Positions 1 through 8,626 are shown, counted from the first letter of the stretch. The stretch: 64,000 bases of DNA from Candidatus Rokuibacteriota bacterium (GCA_003221695.1 QHSX01000059.1:1-64000); one strand, 5' to 3'. Notes: generated from the sequence alone by a model not told the origin. A program made the numbers and translations.

Positions 1-268
1 CGCCGCGCGCTTCGCCGCCAAGGAGGCCGGGCTCAAGGCGCTCGGCACGGGACTCCGGCTCGGCATGAGCTGGCGCGAGCTGGAGGTGCGGCGCGAGCGT
101 GGCGGGCCGCCGACCCTCGTGCTCTCCGGGCGCTCGCGCGAGCTCGGGCTCGCCCGGGGCGGGAGCCGGATGCTGCTGGCGCTCAGTCACGAAGGAGAGT
201 ACGCGCTCGCCCAGGCGATGCTCGTAGGCGATGATTCGACGAACGACGTGGCCCGCACGACTTCTTAG
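1..268 (+). CDS. acpS: Holo-[acyl-carrier-protein] synthase, C-terminal part (5' end outside window)
   Basis: Transfers 4'-phosphopantetheine from CoA to acyl carrier protein in the cytoplasm. Frame 2 is open from the window edge and gives about 88 residues. It begins inside the AcpS motif RFAAKEAGLKALG, which holds the Mg-binding and catalytic region, and continues with the typical SWRELEV strand and the LALSHEGEYALAQAML strand near the C-terminus. The 5' half is missing only because the window starts here. Its last 38 bases overlap the following lipoprotein gene, and nnr and tsaE come next, a common bacterial order (acpS-nnr-tsaE). Family identity is seen directly in the motifs. Confidence 0.9.
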   Translation, partial: AARFAAKEAGLKALGTGLRLGMSWRELEVRRERGGPPTLVLSGRSRELGLARGGSRMLLALSHEGEYALAQAMLVGDDSTNDVARTTS

Positions 269-1004
269 CGTGGCGACGGGACCGCTCATCCTCGCAGGCT
301 GCGCCACCCGGACGGTGGTCTTCGACATGGAACCCGGGCAGGGCGCGATCAGCGGGACGCCCGGTCGCAGTGGGCTGGTGGTCGCGGCGCCGCACGGCAC
401 CGCGGACGTGCGCACCGCCGACATCGCCGCCGACCTCGGTCGCCGCACGGGCTTCGGCGTCGTGATCGCCACCGGCTTCGCAATCGAGCCCGACACGCGT
501 GAGGGCCCGGGCCGGCGCTATCAGGTCAACCGCCCGACGGAGGGCGCCCCCGGCCGGTCGCCGTCGGAGGAGGTCCCCACCGACTGCGCCCGCGAGGTCT
601 ACGAGGCGTACGAGGCGCGCGTCCGCGAGGTCGCGCGCGGGCCGCTCCGGCTCCTCGCCGAGATCCACGGCAACAACCACGGGGACTCCGCCGGCCGAAT
701 CGAGATCGCGACCGTCGGCGTCGACCGCGAGCTGGCCTTCCGGCTCCGCGCTCTGCTCGAGTTGATTCGCGACGCGCATCTGCAAGGTCTGGCGGAGGCG
801 CCGCGGCTCGACGTGCTCATCGAGCCCGCCGACACGCTCCGCTACACCGCCTCGGGCGCCAAGCGCTGCGGTCTCTTGAAGTCGGTGGAGCGCGCGCTGC
901 ACATCGAGCTGCCGAAGGCTGCCCGTGCGGAATGGCGCGAGGTCTACACGGCGATCCTCGCCGACTTCCTCGTCCAGGCCGCCGCCTACGATCCGGGACG
1001 GTAG
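231..1004 (+). CDS. Putative lipoprotein, possibly N-formylglutamate-amidohydrolase-like
   Basis: 257 residues. The N-terminus has basic residues, a short hydrophobic stretch and a lipobox LAGC around residue 23, so it should be lipid-anchored outside the cytoplasmic membrane. The body contains PHGTADVRTADIA, a YQVNRPTEG stretch and LLAEIHGNNHGDSAG. The His-Gly and Asn-Arg elements recall the N-formylglutamate amidohydrolase/peptidase fold, but I cannot assign a substrate. It overlaps the 3' end of acpS by 38 bases in another frame and ends 5 bases before nnr, so it is probably co-transcribed with both. It interrupts an otherwise standard housekeeping order. A hypothetical lipoprotein is the safe call. 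Confidence 0.75.
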   Translation: MIRRTTWPARLLSVATGPLILAGCATRTVVFDMEPGQGAISGTPGRSGLVVAAPHGTADVRTADIAADLGRRTGFGVVIATGFAIEPDTREGPGRRYQVNRPTEGAPGRSPSEEVPTDCAREVYEAYEARVREVARGPLRLLAEIHGNNHGDSAGRIEIATVGVDRELAFRLRALLELIRDAHLQGLAEAPRLDVLIEPADTLRYTASGAKRCGLLKSVERALHIELPKAARAEWREVYTAILADFLVQAAAYDPGR

Positions 1005-1009
1005 CCGCC

Positions 1010-2572
1010 GTGCACGGAGTGTTCACGGCGGAGGAGATGCGGCGCCTCGACCGCCGCGCGATCACGGAGCTCGGCATTCCCGGTGCGACCCTCATGGAGA
1101 ACGCCGGCCGCGGCGCCGCCGCGCGGATCGAGGCGCTGCTCCGCGGGCTCAAGGCGCCACCGCGCGGGGCGCGCGTGGCCGTCGTCTGCGGCAAGGGCGG
1201 CAACGGCGGCGACGGCTTCGTCGTGGCGCGCTGGCTCAAGCGATCGGGCGTGCGGCCCGACGTCCTGCTCGCGTTCCCCGAGGGCGAGATCGGCGGCGAC
1301 GCGGGCGGTAAGCTCAAGGCGCTGAAGCGGAGCGGCGTGCGGGCGTGGCTCGTGGGCGACGCGCGCGCCGCGGCGGAGACCCTGGCGCGTGCGCACGTGA
1401 TCGTGGACGCGCTCCTCGGCACGGGCTCACGGGGAGCGCCCGACGGGCGCGTCGCGCGCCTGATCGAGCTGATGAACGCGAGCGGCCGCCCGGTCGTCGC
1501 GCTCGACATCCCCTCGGGAATCTCACCGGACGGTGACGCGCCGGCGGGGCCCGCCGTCCGCGCGACGCTCACGCTGACGTTCGCCGGCTTCAAGCGCGGC
1601 CTCGTCTCCGGGCCCGGCGCCGCGCTGGCCGGTCGCGTCGAGGTCGTGCCCATCGGGATTCCTGCCGGCGAGGTCCTGCGCGGTCTGACGACGTTCGTCC
1701 TCGAGGCGGTGGACGTCGCGCCCCACTTCCCGCGGCGGCCCCGCGACGCCCACAAGGGCACCTACGGCCATCTGCTCGTCGTCGCCGGCTCGCTCGGCAA
1801 GACCGGCGCCGCGGCGCTCGCCGCCGCCGCCGCGCTGCGGAGCGGCGTCGGGCTCGTCACCGTGGCCACGCCGGCGAGCCAGCAGCCCGTCGTCGCGAGC
1901 CTCGTGCGGGAGGCGATGACCGAGCCTCTGCCCGAGACCGCCGCGCGCACGCTCGCGCTGAAGTCGCGTGAGGTCGTCGCGGAGCTGGCGGCCCAGCGCG
2001 ACGCCGTCGCGCTCGGGCCCGGGCTCGGGCTCGACGACGAGACGCGCGCGGTGGCGCGCGCGCTGGTCCAGGAGACCGCGAAGCCCATGGCGGTCGACGC
2101 CGACGCCCTGAGCGCGCTCGCCGGCCACCCGGAGGTGCTCCGCGCGGCGCCGGCGGCCCGTACGCTCACACCCCATCCGGGCGAGATGGCCCGCTTGCTG
2201 GGCGCCTCCGTGCCGGAGGTCCAGCGCGACCGGATCGCGACGGTCCGGGACTTCGCCGCCCGCCACGGCGCGCACGTCGTCCTCAAGGGCGCCTGGAGCG
2301 TGATCGGCGATCCCGAGGGTCGGGTCTTCGTGAACCCGACCGGGAATCCCGGCATGGCGTCGGGCGGGACCGGGGACGTCCTCACCGGACTCCTCGGCGC
2401 CTTGCTCGCTCGCGGGATGGCCCCGGGCGTGGCGCTCCAGGCGGCCGTCTACCTGCACGGGCTCGCGGGCGACATCGCCGCCGAACGGGTCGGCGAAGAA
2501 TCGCTGATCGCCGGCGACGTGATCGCGGCGCTCCCCGACGCGTTCAAGGCGCTCGGTGACGGTCACGACTGA
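1010..2572 (+). CDS. nnr: Bifunctional NAD(P)H-hydrate epimerase / ADP-dependent NAD(P)H-hydrate dehydratase
   Basis: Repairs damaged hydrated NAD(P)H: the N-terminal YjeF domain epimerises it and the C-terminal kinase-fold domain dehydrates it using ADP. The 520-residue product has both domains. The epimerase (about 1-215) carries TLMENAGRG and the nucleotide loop GKGGNGGDGF. The dehydratase (about 220-520) carries TPHPGEMARLLG and GGTGDVLTGLLGALLARG. I chose GTG at 1010 because it gives the family-like start MHGVFTAEEMRRLD directly after the lipoprotein stop; an in-frame ATG at 1037 is the alternative. The 3' end overlaps tsaE by 17 bases. Length and domains are standard for the fused form. 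Confidence 0.93.
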   Translation: MHGVFTAEEMRRLDRRAITELGIPGATLMENAGRGAAARIEALLRGLKAPPRGARVAVVCGKGGNGGDGFVVARWLKRSGVRPDVLLAFPEGEIGGDAGGKLKALKRSGVRAWLVGDARAAAETLARAHVIVDALLGTGSRGAPDGRVARLIELMNASGRPVVALDIPSGISPDGDAPAGPAVRATLTLTFAGFKRGLVSGPGAALAGRVEVVPIGIPAGEVLRGLTTFVLEAVDVAPHFPRRPRDAHKGTYGHLLVVAGSLGKTGAAALAAAAALRSGVGLVTVATPASQQPVVASLVREAMTEPLPETAARTLALKSREVVAELAAQRDAVALGPGLGLDDETRAVARALVQETAKPMAVDADALSALAGHPEVLRAAPAARTLTPHPGEMARLLGASVPEVQRDRIATVRDFAARHGAHVVLKGAWSVIGDPEGRVFVNPTGNPGMASGGTGDVLTGLLGALLARGMAPGVALQAAVYLHGLAGDIAAERVGEESLIAGDVIAALPDAFKALGDGHD

Positions 2573-2993
2573 GCTCTACACCTCGAGCCCCGAGGAGACC
2601 GAGGCCGCGGGCGAGCGGCTGGCGGCGATGCTCCGGCCCGGCGACGTTGTCGCCCTGGTCGGCGAGCTTGGCGCGGGGAAGACCTGCTTCATCCAGGGGC
2701 TCGTGCGTGGTCTCGGCGCCACGACGCGCGCGACGAGCCCGACCTTCGTCCTGATCAACCAGTACCGGGGCCGCCTGCCCATCTACCACGTGGACGCCTA
2801 CCGCACCCAGAGCCTCGCCGAGCTGATGGACCTCGGGATCCCGGAGCTCCTGCAGGGCGACGGCGTGACGGTCGTCGAGTGGGCGGACAAGCTCCTGCCC
2901 CTCTTGCCAGCCGGGACGCTCGAGGTCAGGATCGCCGGCGTCGGCGACGAGCCGCGGACGATCACGATCGGCCGGCTCGACCGCGAGCGGTGA
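2556..2993 (+). CDS. tsaE: tRNA threonylcarbamoyladenosine biosynthesis ATPase TsaE
   Basis: A cytoplasmic ATPase that works with TsaB and TsaD to make the t6A37 modification of ANN-decoding tRNAs. The 145-residue product has the Walker A motif GELGAGKT at residues 36-43, then SPTFVLINQY and the conserved HVDAYR, and VEWADKL near residue 110, all typical of the family. It starts with GTG inside the end of nnr, which implies translational coupling. No tsaB or tsaD lies in the window. Confidence 0.94.
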   Translation: MTVTTELYTSSPEETEAAGERLAAMLRPGDVVALVGELGAGKTCFIQGLVRGLGATTRATSPTFVLINQYRGRLPIYHVDAYRTQSLAELMDLGIPELLQGDGVTVVEWADKLLPLLPAGTLEVRIAGVGDEPRTITIGRLDRER

Positions 2994-3008
2994 GCCGGCG
3001 CGCATCGG

Positions 3009-3335
3009 TCACGACTTGCGAGCCTTCAACCGTCCGACCATCGCGCTCTCCAGATTGCTTCGGCAGTGCGGGCAGACGACGGCGTCCGCCTTGACGTCCT
3101 CGGCGCAATAGGGACACGCCGCGAGCTCGTCGACGTCGCCACCGCGCGGGGGTATCGCGGCCAGCGCGAGCAGGGTGATCACGGGAGTGACGAGCAGCGA
3201 GAGGAGCGCCCACCCCGGGCCGCTCCGCCGCTTCGCTCGGGCGACGTAGGGCACGATCCCGACGGACGCGATCGCGTACGCGATCGCCACGGCGCCGACG
3301 AGGAGGAGCAGGGGGTCCTCGGTCACGGCCGTCAT
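3009..3335 (-). CDS. Small membrane protein with C-terminal zinc ribbon
   Basis: 108 residues with two hydrophobic segments (about 8-30 and 41-61), followed by a rubredoxin-like knuckle pair CPYCAEDV...CPHC at about residues 74-91 that should bind one zinc. No signal peptide is seen beyond the first membrane segment. Its ATG lies one base after the stop of the upstream permease gene (TAGTATG), so the two are translationally coupled. Function is unknown; small TM-plus-zinc-ribbon proteins are common and poorly characterised. It converges on tsaE, with 15 bases between the stops. Confidence 0.7.
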   Translation of the reverse strand: MTAVTEDPLLLLVGAVAIAYAIASVGIVPYVARAKRRSGPGWALLSLLVTPVITLLALAAIPPRGGDVDELAACPYCAEDVKADAVVCPHCRSNLESAMVGRLKARKS

Positions 3336-3336
3336 A

Positions 3337-4575
3337 CTACACGGGGAGGAACGCGAGCAGGAGCCAGCCGAGGAGCAGCGTGACGAGGGTGAGCGGGACG
3401 CCCACCTTCGAGTACTCGACGAAGCCGATCTCGACCCGCGCCGCCCGGGCGGTCTCGACGACGATGAGGTTGGCGACAGACCCGAGGATCGTCAGGTTGC
3501 CGGCGAGCGTCGAGGCCATGGCGAGGACGAGCCAACCGCGCCGCGGCTCGGCGAAGGAGGCGACGAGCGGCTTCACGAGGAGGACCGCGGGGACGTTCGA
3601 GACGAGGTTCGAGAGTACCGCGGCGACGGCGGTGAGCGCCGCCGGGCGATCGAGGTTCGCCGCCGCCGCCCAGTGCAGGAAGAGGTCCATGGCCCCCGAG
3701 CGCTCGAGCCCCGCGGTGATGACGAACAGGCCCGCGAAGAGGACGAGCAGCGCCCAGTTGACCTCGCGATAGACCTTGTCCGGCTTCACGCGCCGCGTGA
3801 GGAGCGTACACCCGGCGCCGGCGATCGCGACGATCGCGATCGGCACGCCGGCGAGGAACGCGACCAGCATCACCGCGATCGCGACGACCGTCTTCAGCAT
3901 GAGCGGGTAGTGGACCGCCAGCCGCGTGTCCGGCACGATCGCGAGCGGTGCCTGCGGGAGCTGGCGGCGGTACACGACCCAGACGACGAGGAAGACGCAC
4001 CCGAGCCCGAGCACGGCCACCGGCGCCTCGCGCGCGAGGAAGCGTCGGTAGCTGACCTCGGAGAAGCTGCCGACGAGCATGTTCTGCGGGTTCCCGGTGA
4101 GCGTCGCGACGCTCCCGACGTTGGCCGCCGTCGCGAGCGCCAGGAGGTACGGCACGGGGGGAAGCTCGAGCTGCCGAGTCACCTCGAGCACGACCGGCGC
4201 CAGGACGAGGCAGACGACGTCGTTCACGAAGAACGCGGAGAGAACGCCCGCGGTGACGACGGCGGCCGCGAGGAGACCGAGCGGCGTCCGGGCCCGCCGG
4301 AGCGCCCACATCATCACGAGGCGGAAGAACCCGGAGAGGCGCAGGTAGGCGGTGACGATCATCATCCCGAACAGGAGGACCAGCGTCGGCGCGTCCACGG
4401 CGGCCACCGCGTCCGGCCAGGGGAGCGCGCCCGAGACCACCATCGCGGCGGCGCCGATGATCGCGATGCCGGTGCGGTCGACGCGGAAGGGGGGAACGCG
4501 GCCGAGCCCGAGCCCGACGTACGAGGCGACGAAGGCGGCGACGGCGATCGCGCTACTCCACTCGCTGCCGGCCAT
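3337..4575 (-). CDS. ArsB/NhaD/CitT-type (ion transporter superfamily) anion permease
   Basis: 412 residues, almost all membrane segments (about 10-12). Characteristic features are FFVNDVVCLVLAPVVLEV and the related LSNLVSNVPAVLLVKPLV, the two pseudo-symmetric re-entrant hairpins of the IT superfamily (arsenite, citrate, dicarboxylate and Na+/H+ antiporters), plus TLTGNPQNMLVGSFS and SVANLIVVETAR. I chose ATG 4575 because the preceding frame is not membrane-like. Substrate cannot be told: the ArsB, CitT and SLC13-like branches all share these motifs. It diverges from the condensing-enzyme gene at 4629, with about 50 bases between the starts. Confidence 0.8.
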   Translation of the reverse strand: MAGSEWSSAIAVAAFVASYVGLGLGRVPPFRVDRTGIAIIGAAAMVVSGALPWPDAVAAVDAPTLVLLFGMMIVTAYLRLSGFFRLVMMWALRRARTPLGLLAAAVVTAGVLSAFFVNDVVCLVLAPVVLEVTRQLELPPVPYLLALATAANVGSVATLTGNPQNMLVGSFSEVSYRRFLAREAPVAVLGLGCVFLVVWVVYRRQLPQAPLAIVPDTRLAVHYPLMLKTVVAIAVMLVAFLAGVPIAIVAIAGAGCTLLTRRVKPDKVYREVNWALLVLFAGLFVITAGLERSGAMDLFLHWAAAANLDRPAALTAVAAVLSNLVSNVPAVLLVKPLVASFAEPRRGWLVLAMASTLAGNLTILGSVANLIVVETARAARVEIGFVEYSKVGVPLTLVTLLLGWLLLAFLPV

Positions 4576-4610
4576 CGTCACAGCATACACATGCACGCCT
4601 GGGACACGCC

Positions 4611-4619
4611 TGATAGAAT
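4611..4619 (+). promoter_or_regulatory. Possible extended -10 element (near-leaderless start)
   Basis: TGATAGAAT reads as an extended -10 (TGn plus TAGAAT) ending 9 bases before the ATG at 4629. A transcript initiated from it would be almost leaderless, which fits the absence of a clear Shine-Dalgarno sequence there. No convincing -35 element is seen, so this is a weak prediction. Confidence 0.3.
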
Positions 4620-4628
4620 CGGCGGCGC

Positions 4629-6035
4629 ATGCGCGGCATCGCCGGCTACGGCGTCTACGTCCCCCACTGGCGGCTCGATCGGAAGTCGCTCGCGACCGCG
4701 CTCGGGGCGCCGTCCGGCAGCGGGACGCGGTCGGTCGCGGGCTACGACGAGGACACGACGTCGCTCGGCGTCGAGGCGGCGCGCGCCGCCCTGCGGGCGG
4801 CGCCGCGTCTCGCCCCCGAGATGCTCTACTTCGCCACGGCGCTGCCCGCCTACCTCGACAAGACCAACGCCACGGCGATCCACGCCGCGCTCGACCTCGC
4901 CCCGTCGGCGCCCGCCTTCGACATGGCGGGCGCCGTCCGCTCGGGCGCGGGCGCGCTCCGCGCGGCCCTCGACGCGCGCGGCGTGGCGCTCGCGGTCCTC
5001 GCGGACATCCGGACGGGCCTTCCGGGCGGCGCCGACGAGCGTGACGGCGGCGACGGCGCCGCCGCGTTCCTCTGCGGCGACGATTCCCGCGACTCACCGG
5101 TGCTCGCCGAGCCCGTCGCCTCCGCGTCCGCCACGGCCGAGTTCCTCGAGCGCTGGCGGTTGCCCGGGGAGCCGGCCTCGCGCCAGTGGGAGGAGCGCTT
5201 TGGTGAGCACGTCTACGTCCCGCTCGGCGAGAGCGCCGTCACGGAGGCGCTCAAGCGGGCCGGCGTGACGGCGCCGTCGATCAACCACTGGGTGGTGACG
5301 GGGCCCCACGCGCGCGCCGCCCGGCGGCTCGCCGGCGTCGTCGGCGCCACGAAGGGGACCGTCGTCGACGACCTCGGCGCGGTCATCGGCAACACCGGCA
5401 CGGCGCACGCCGGGCTCTTGCTCGCCCACGTCCTCGCGCGCGCGGCGCCCGAGCAGCTGATCGCGGTGGTCTCGCTCGCCGACGGCTGCGACGTCACCGT
5501 CTGGCGGACCACGGGTGGGCTCGCCGGGCGCGGGTCGTCGGTGGACGCGGCCACGCGGCTCGAGGGGGGCGGCCAGGTGAGCTACGCGAACTTCCTCACC
5601 TGGCGCGGCTTCCTCCGGCGCGAGCCGCCGCGACGGCCCGATCCCCAGCCCCCCGAGGCACCGCCCGCCGCGCGGGCGGAGGCGTGGAAGTTCGCTTTCA
5701 CCGGGAGCCGCTGCCAGGCGTGCGGCGTCCGGCATCTGCCGCCGCAGCGCGTGTGCGTGAAGTGCCACGCCGTGGACCGGATGGCGCCCGAACGGCTCGC
5801 CGACGTCCCGGCGACGATCGCGACGTTCACGGTGGACCGGCTCGCGTACTCGCTCTCGCCACCCGTCGTGGCCGCGGTCATCGACTTCGAGGGCGGCGGC
5901 AGGTTCCAGTGCGAGCTGACCGATGTCGATCCCGGCGCCGTGCGGATCGGCGATCGGGTGGCGATGACGTTCCGGCGGCTCCTCACCGCCGGCTCGGTGC
6001 ACAATTACTTCTGGAAGGCCCGGCCGATCCCTTGA
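4629..6035 (+). CDS. HMG-CoA-synthase-like condensing enzyme fused to DUF35 zinc-ribbon/OB-fold domain
   Basis: 468 residues. Residues 1-340 have the thiolase/HMG-CoA synthase fold (start MRGIAGYGVYVPHWRLDR; GNTGTAHAGLLLAHVL). A proline-rich linker leads to a DUF35 domain: zinc ribbon C362-x2-C365...C376-x2-C379, then an OB-fold to the C-terminus. DUF35 proteins normally pair with thiolases as acyl-CoA-binding channels. The position where HMG-CoA synthases carry the nucleophilic cysteine reads AGAVRSGAG, with Val103 instead of Cys, so classical condensation looks unlikely. The partner thiolase gene at 7427 has the same orientation but is separated from it by the reverse-oriented propeller gene. 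A decarboxylating, acyl-transfer or scaffolding role is inference. Confidence 0.8.
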   Translation: MRGIAGYGVYVPHWRLDRKSLATALGAPSGSGTRSVAGYDEDTTSLGVEAARAALRAAPRLAPEMLYFATALPAYLDKTNATAIHAALDLAPSAPAFDMAGAVRSGAGALRAALDARGVALAVLADIRTGLPGGADERDGGDGAAAFLCGDDSRDSPVLAEPVASASATAEFLERWRLPGEPASRQWEERFGEHVYVPLGESAVTEALKRAGVTAPSINHWVVTGPHARAARRLAGVVGATKGTVVDDLGAVIGNTGTAHAGLLLAHVLARAAPEQLIAVVSLADGCDVTVWRTTGGLAGRGSSVDAATRLEGGGQVSYANFLTWRGFLRREPPRRPDPQPPEAPPAARAEAWKFAFTGSRCQACGVRHLPPQRVCVKCHAVDRMAPERLADVPATIATFTVDRLAYSLSPPVVAAVIDFEGGGRFQCELTDVDPGAVRIGDRVAMTFRRLLTAGSVHNYFWKARPIP

Positions 6036-6041
6036 CCCTCC

Positions 6042-7226
6042 TCAAGGACCCGTGGGGGGGCCCTGGGGCGCCCGGTGCCGCAAGCGGTTGATCAGCACCG
6101 AGACGGAGTTGGAATTGAAATTGGCCACCGCGAGGTCGCTCGCAAGTTTTTTGCCCACCTCGACACTTTGAGGCGCGCCCTGATCGAAATCGCCGACGGC
6201 GACACCGGAAGGACCGGTGCCAACGGCGAAGTTCTGTGCCGCCTGGAACGTTCCGTCGCCATTGCCCAGAAGCATCGAGACGTTGTTGGAGGAAAAGTTG
6301 GCGACGACCAGGTCTGGAACCCTATCGTAGTTGAAGTCGCCGACGGCGACGGCAATGGGACCGATGCCAACGCCGAAGTTTCGTGCCGCCTGGAACGTCG
6401 CGTCGCCGTTGCCCAGGAGCACCGAGACGGTGTTGGAAGAAGAGCTGGTCACCGCGAGGTCGAGCTTGCCATCTCTGTTGAAGTCGTCGACGGCCAAAGC
6501 GTTAGGAAGAGGGGTGCCATCGGCAACGATCAGCGCGGTCCGGAAGGTCCCGTCGCCATTGCCCAGCAGCAACGAGACGTTGTTGTTACCGAAGTTGGCC
6601 ACCGCAAGGTCGGGCACCCCGTCGCCATTGAAATCGCCCACGACGGGGGAGATAGGATTGACGCCACTCGGGAAGGTCCGTGCCGGCTGGAAGGTCCCGT
6701 CGCCGTTGCCCAGAAGCACCGAGACGTCGCCGGAAAACCAGTTGGCCACCGCCAGGTCTGGGATCTTGTCGCCGTTGAAATCGCCCACCACGACGGAGTC
6801 AGGACCGGTGCCCGCAGCGAACGTCAACCCCTTCTGGAAGGTGCCATCGCCGTTTCCCAGCAGCACGGAGACGTTGTTGGAATTGATGTTGGCGACCACC
6901 AGGTCTGTCACCCGATCACCATTGAAGTCGCCCACCTCGACCCACACCGGACTCGTGCTCACAGGGAAGGTGCGTGCCGGCTGGAAGGTCCCGTCGCCGT
7001 TACCCAGCAGCACCGCGACGGTGTCTTCACCCTCGTTGGCCACCGCCAGGTCTTGGACCTTATCGCCATTGAAGTCGCCCAGAGCGACGGAAATCGCACG
7101 ATTGCCGGCTGCAAAGTCTCCCGGGGCGAACGAGACCGTCTGGGCCGGCGCAGGGGTGGGAAACATCGACGCGAACGCGAACCCCGTCGCGACGAGCAGG
7201 CAGAACCTGACAGAGGTTCCTGGCAT
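6042..7226 (-). CDS. Secreted FG-GAP/VCBS-repeat seven-bladed beta-propeller protein
   Basis: 394 residues. A signal peptide (about 1-29, ending PTPAPAQ) is followed by seven near-identical units of about 49 residues. Each carries the calcium-binding pattern DFNGDxxxDLAVAN followed by VSVLLGNGDGTFQ; the seventh has an insertion between the DF and DLAVAN elements. Seven units make a closed propeller of the integrin-alpha type. It is exported, probably a surface or extracellular binding protein; the ligand is unknown. A good Shine-Dalgarno (GGAGG) precedes ATG 7226. Its opposite orientation between the DUF35 fusion and the thiolase suggests later insertion. The DNA repeats of this stretch come from the protein repeat. 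Confidence 0.88.
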   Translation of the reverse strand: MPGTSVRFCLLVATGFAFASMFPTPAPAQTVSFAPGDFAAGNRAISVALGDFNGDKVQDLAVANEGEDTVAVLLGNGDGTFQPARTFPVSTSPVWVEVGDFNGDRVTDLVVANINSNNVSVLLGNGDGTFQKGLTFAAGTGPDSVVVGDFNGDKIPDLAVANWFSGDVSVLLGNGDGTFQPARTFPSGVNPISPVVGDFNGDGVPDLAVANFGNNNVSLLLGNGDGTFRTALIVADGTPLPNALAVDDFNRDGKLDLAVTSSSSNTVSVLLGNGDATFQAARNFGVGIGPIAVAVGDFNYDRVPDLVVANFSSNNVSMLLGNGDGTFQAAQNFAVGTGPSGVAVGDFDQGAPQSVEVGKKLASDLAVANFNSNSVSVLINRLRHRAPQGPPTGP

Positions 7227-7247
7227 GGCGTGTCCTCCTCGGTTTAG

Positions 7248-7347
7248 GGGCGTCTTGGTTCAGTGGCGTCCTCGTTCATGGTAGCTCTCACGTCAATAGG
7301 AGATTTCGCCTACGCCAGAAGGGCGATTTCGCTTACACCGAAGGCGA
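7248..7347. repeat. Two sets of short imperfect tandem repeats in the promoter region
   Basis: Between the propeller gene and the thiolase gene, GGGCGTCTTGGTTCA (7248-7262) is followed directly by a near copy, GTGGCGTCCTCGTTCA (7263-7278). A 23-base unit beginning GATTTCGCCTACGCC (7302-7324) is followed by an imperfect copy beginning GATTTCGCTTACACC (7325-7347). They lie in the roughly 200-base gap serving two divergent starts. Replication slippage or repeated operator sites are both possible. Confidence 0.5.
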
Positions 7348-7426
7348 GGACGGGCCGCCCGAAGCCGTCAGCCCGCGCCTATGCGATACTTCACGACCAG
7401 GAGTCCGATAGACAGGGAGGCCGCGT

Positions 7427-8626
7427 ATGGCGAGCAACGGAATCCGGGACCGCGTGGCGATCGTCGGCATGGGGTGCACACCCTTCGGTGAGCACTGGGA
7501 CAAGGGCGTCAGCGACCTGCTCGTCGACGCGTCGAAGGAGGCGCTCGGCTCGGCGGGAATCGAGCTCGCCCACGTGGACGCCTTCTGGGTCGGCACGCTC
7601 TACTCGGGCCAGTCGGGCCTCACGCTCTCCCGTCCGCTCAAGATCGACTACAAGCCGGTGAGCCGGCTCGAGAACTACTGCGCGACGGGCTCCGAGGCGT
7701 TCAGGAACGCCTGCTACGCCGTCGCCGCGGGCGCCTACGATGTCGCGATGGCGATCGGTGTCGAGAAGCTGAAGGACTCGGGCTTCTCGGGCCTCCCCGG
7801 CAGCGGCTCCGTCGGCGACGGCACGCGGGCGCCGCTCACGGCGCCCGCCACGTTCAGCCTGTTGGCGCCCGCCTACGGGAAGAAGTACGGCGTCGACGAC
7901 GCGACGCTGAAAGAGGCCATGACGCGGATCGCCTGGAAGAACCACAAGAACGGCGCGCTGAACCCGCGGGCGCAGTTCCGGAAGGAAGTGCCAAAGGAGA
8001 CGATCGCCTGCTCGCCGCTCGTCGCCGGCCCCCTCGGGATCTTCGACTGCTCGGGCGTGTCGGACGGCTCGGCCGCGGCGATCATCGTCCGCGCGGAGGA
8101 GGCCCGTCGGTACACCGACAAGCCCCTCTACGTGAAGGCGCTCTCGTTCGTCGCGGGCCCCGCCGCGGGGCCGATGGACCCCGACTACGACTACACGACG
8201 TTCCCGGAGGTCGTCGCCTCGGCGGTGGACGCCTACGCCCAGGCGGGGGTGAAGGACCCGCGCGCCGCGCTCGCGATGGCGGAGGTCCACGACTGCTTCA
8301 CGCCGACCGAGCTCGTCCTGATGGAGGACCTCGGCTTCGCGGCGCGCGGCACCGCGTGGAAGGAGGTGCTCGCCGGCACCTTCGACCTCGACGGCGACCT
8401 CGCCGTGAACCCGGACGGCGGGCTGAAATCGTTCGGCCACCCGATCGGCGCCTCCGGGCTCCGGATGCTCTTCGAGGCGTGGCTCCAGCTCCGCGGCGAG
8501 GCGGGGAAGCGTCAGATCGCCTCCGTGGCGCGCGGGCGCACGCTCGCCCTCACCCATAACCTCGGCGGCGCGCCGGGCGAGTGCGTGTCGTTCGTCGGCA
8601 TCGTGGGCTCGGAGCCGAGCGCGTAG
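7427..8626 (+). CDS. Thiolase family protein (SCP-x/acetyl-CoA acetyltransferase-like)
   Basis: 399 residues with the full thiolase signature: nucleophilic Cys85 in NYCATGSEAFRNA, the HDCFTPTEL element around residues 286-294 (a loop typical of the SCP-x-like branch that works with DUF35 proteins) and GHPIGASG near residue 345. It cleaves or forms beta-ketoacyl-CoA in the cytoplasm. A Shine-Dalgarno GGGAGG precedes the ATG. It is the first gene of a plus-strand operon and is followed after 10 bases by a UbiD gene. The natural partner is the DUF35 domain of the 4629-6035 product. Confidence 0.9.
   Translation: MASNGIRDRVAIVGMGCTPFGEHWDKGVSDLLVDASKEALGSAGIELAHVDAFWVGTLYSGQSGLTLSRPLKIDYKPVSRLENYCATGSEAFRNACYAVAAGAYDVAMAIGVEKLKDSGFSGLPGSGSVGDGTRAPLTAPATFSLLAPAYGKKYGVDDATLKEAMTRIAWKNHKNGALNPRAQFRKEVPKETIACSPLVAGPLGIFDCSGVSDGSAAAIIVRAEEARRYTDKPLYVKALSFVAGPAAGPMDPDYDYTTFPEVVASAVDAYAQAGVKDPRAALAMAEVHDCFTPTELVLMEDLGFAARGTAWKEVLAGTFDLDGDLAVNPDGGLKSFGHPIGASGLRMLFEAWLQLRGEAGKRQIASVARGRTLALTHNLGGAPGECVSFVGIVGSEPSA

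Noticed and set aside
6042-7226. Regular DNA repeats of about 147 bases that could suggest a CRISPR or other repeat array
   Set aside because: The period equals 49 codons and the repeat encodes FG-GAP propeller blades in one continuous frame; spacers are not unique sequences.
7248-7347. Short tandem repeats as a CRISPR array
   Set aside because: Only two imperfect copies of each unit and no spacers.
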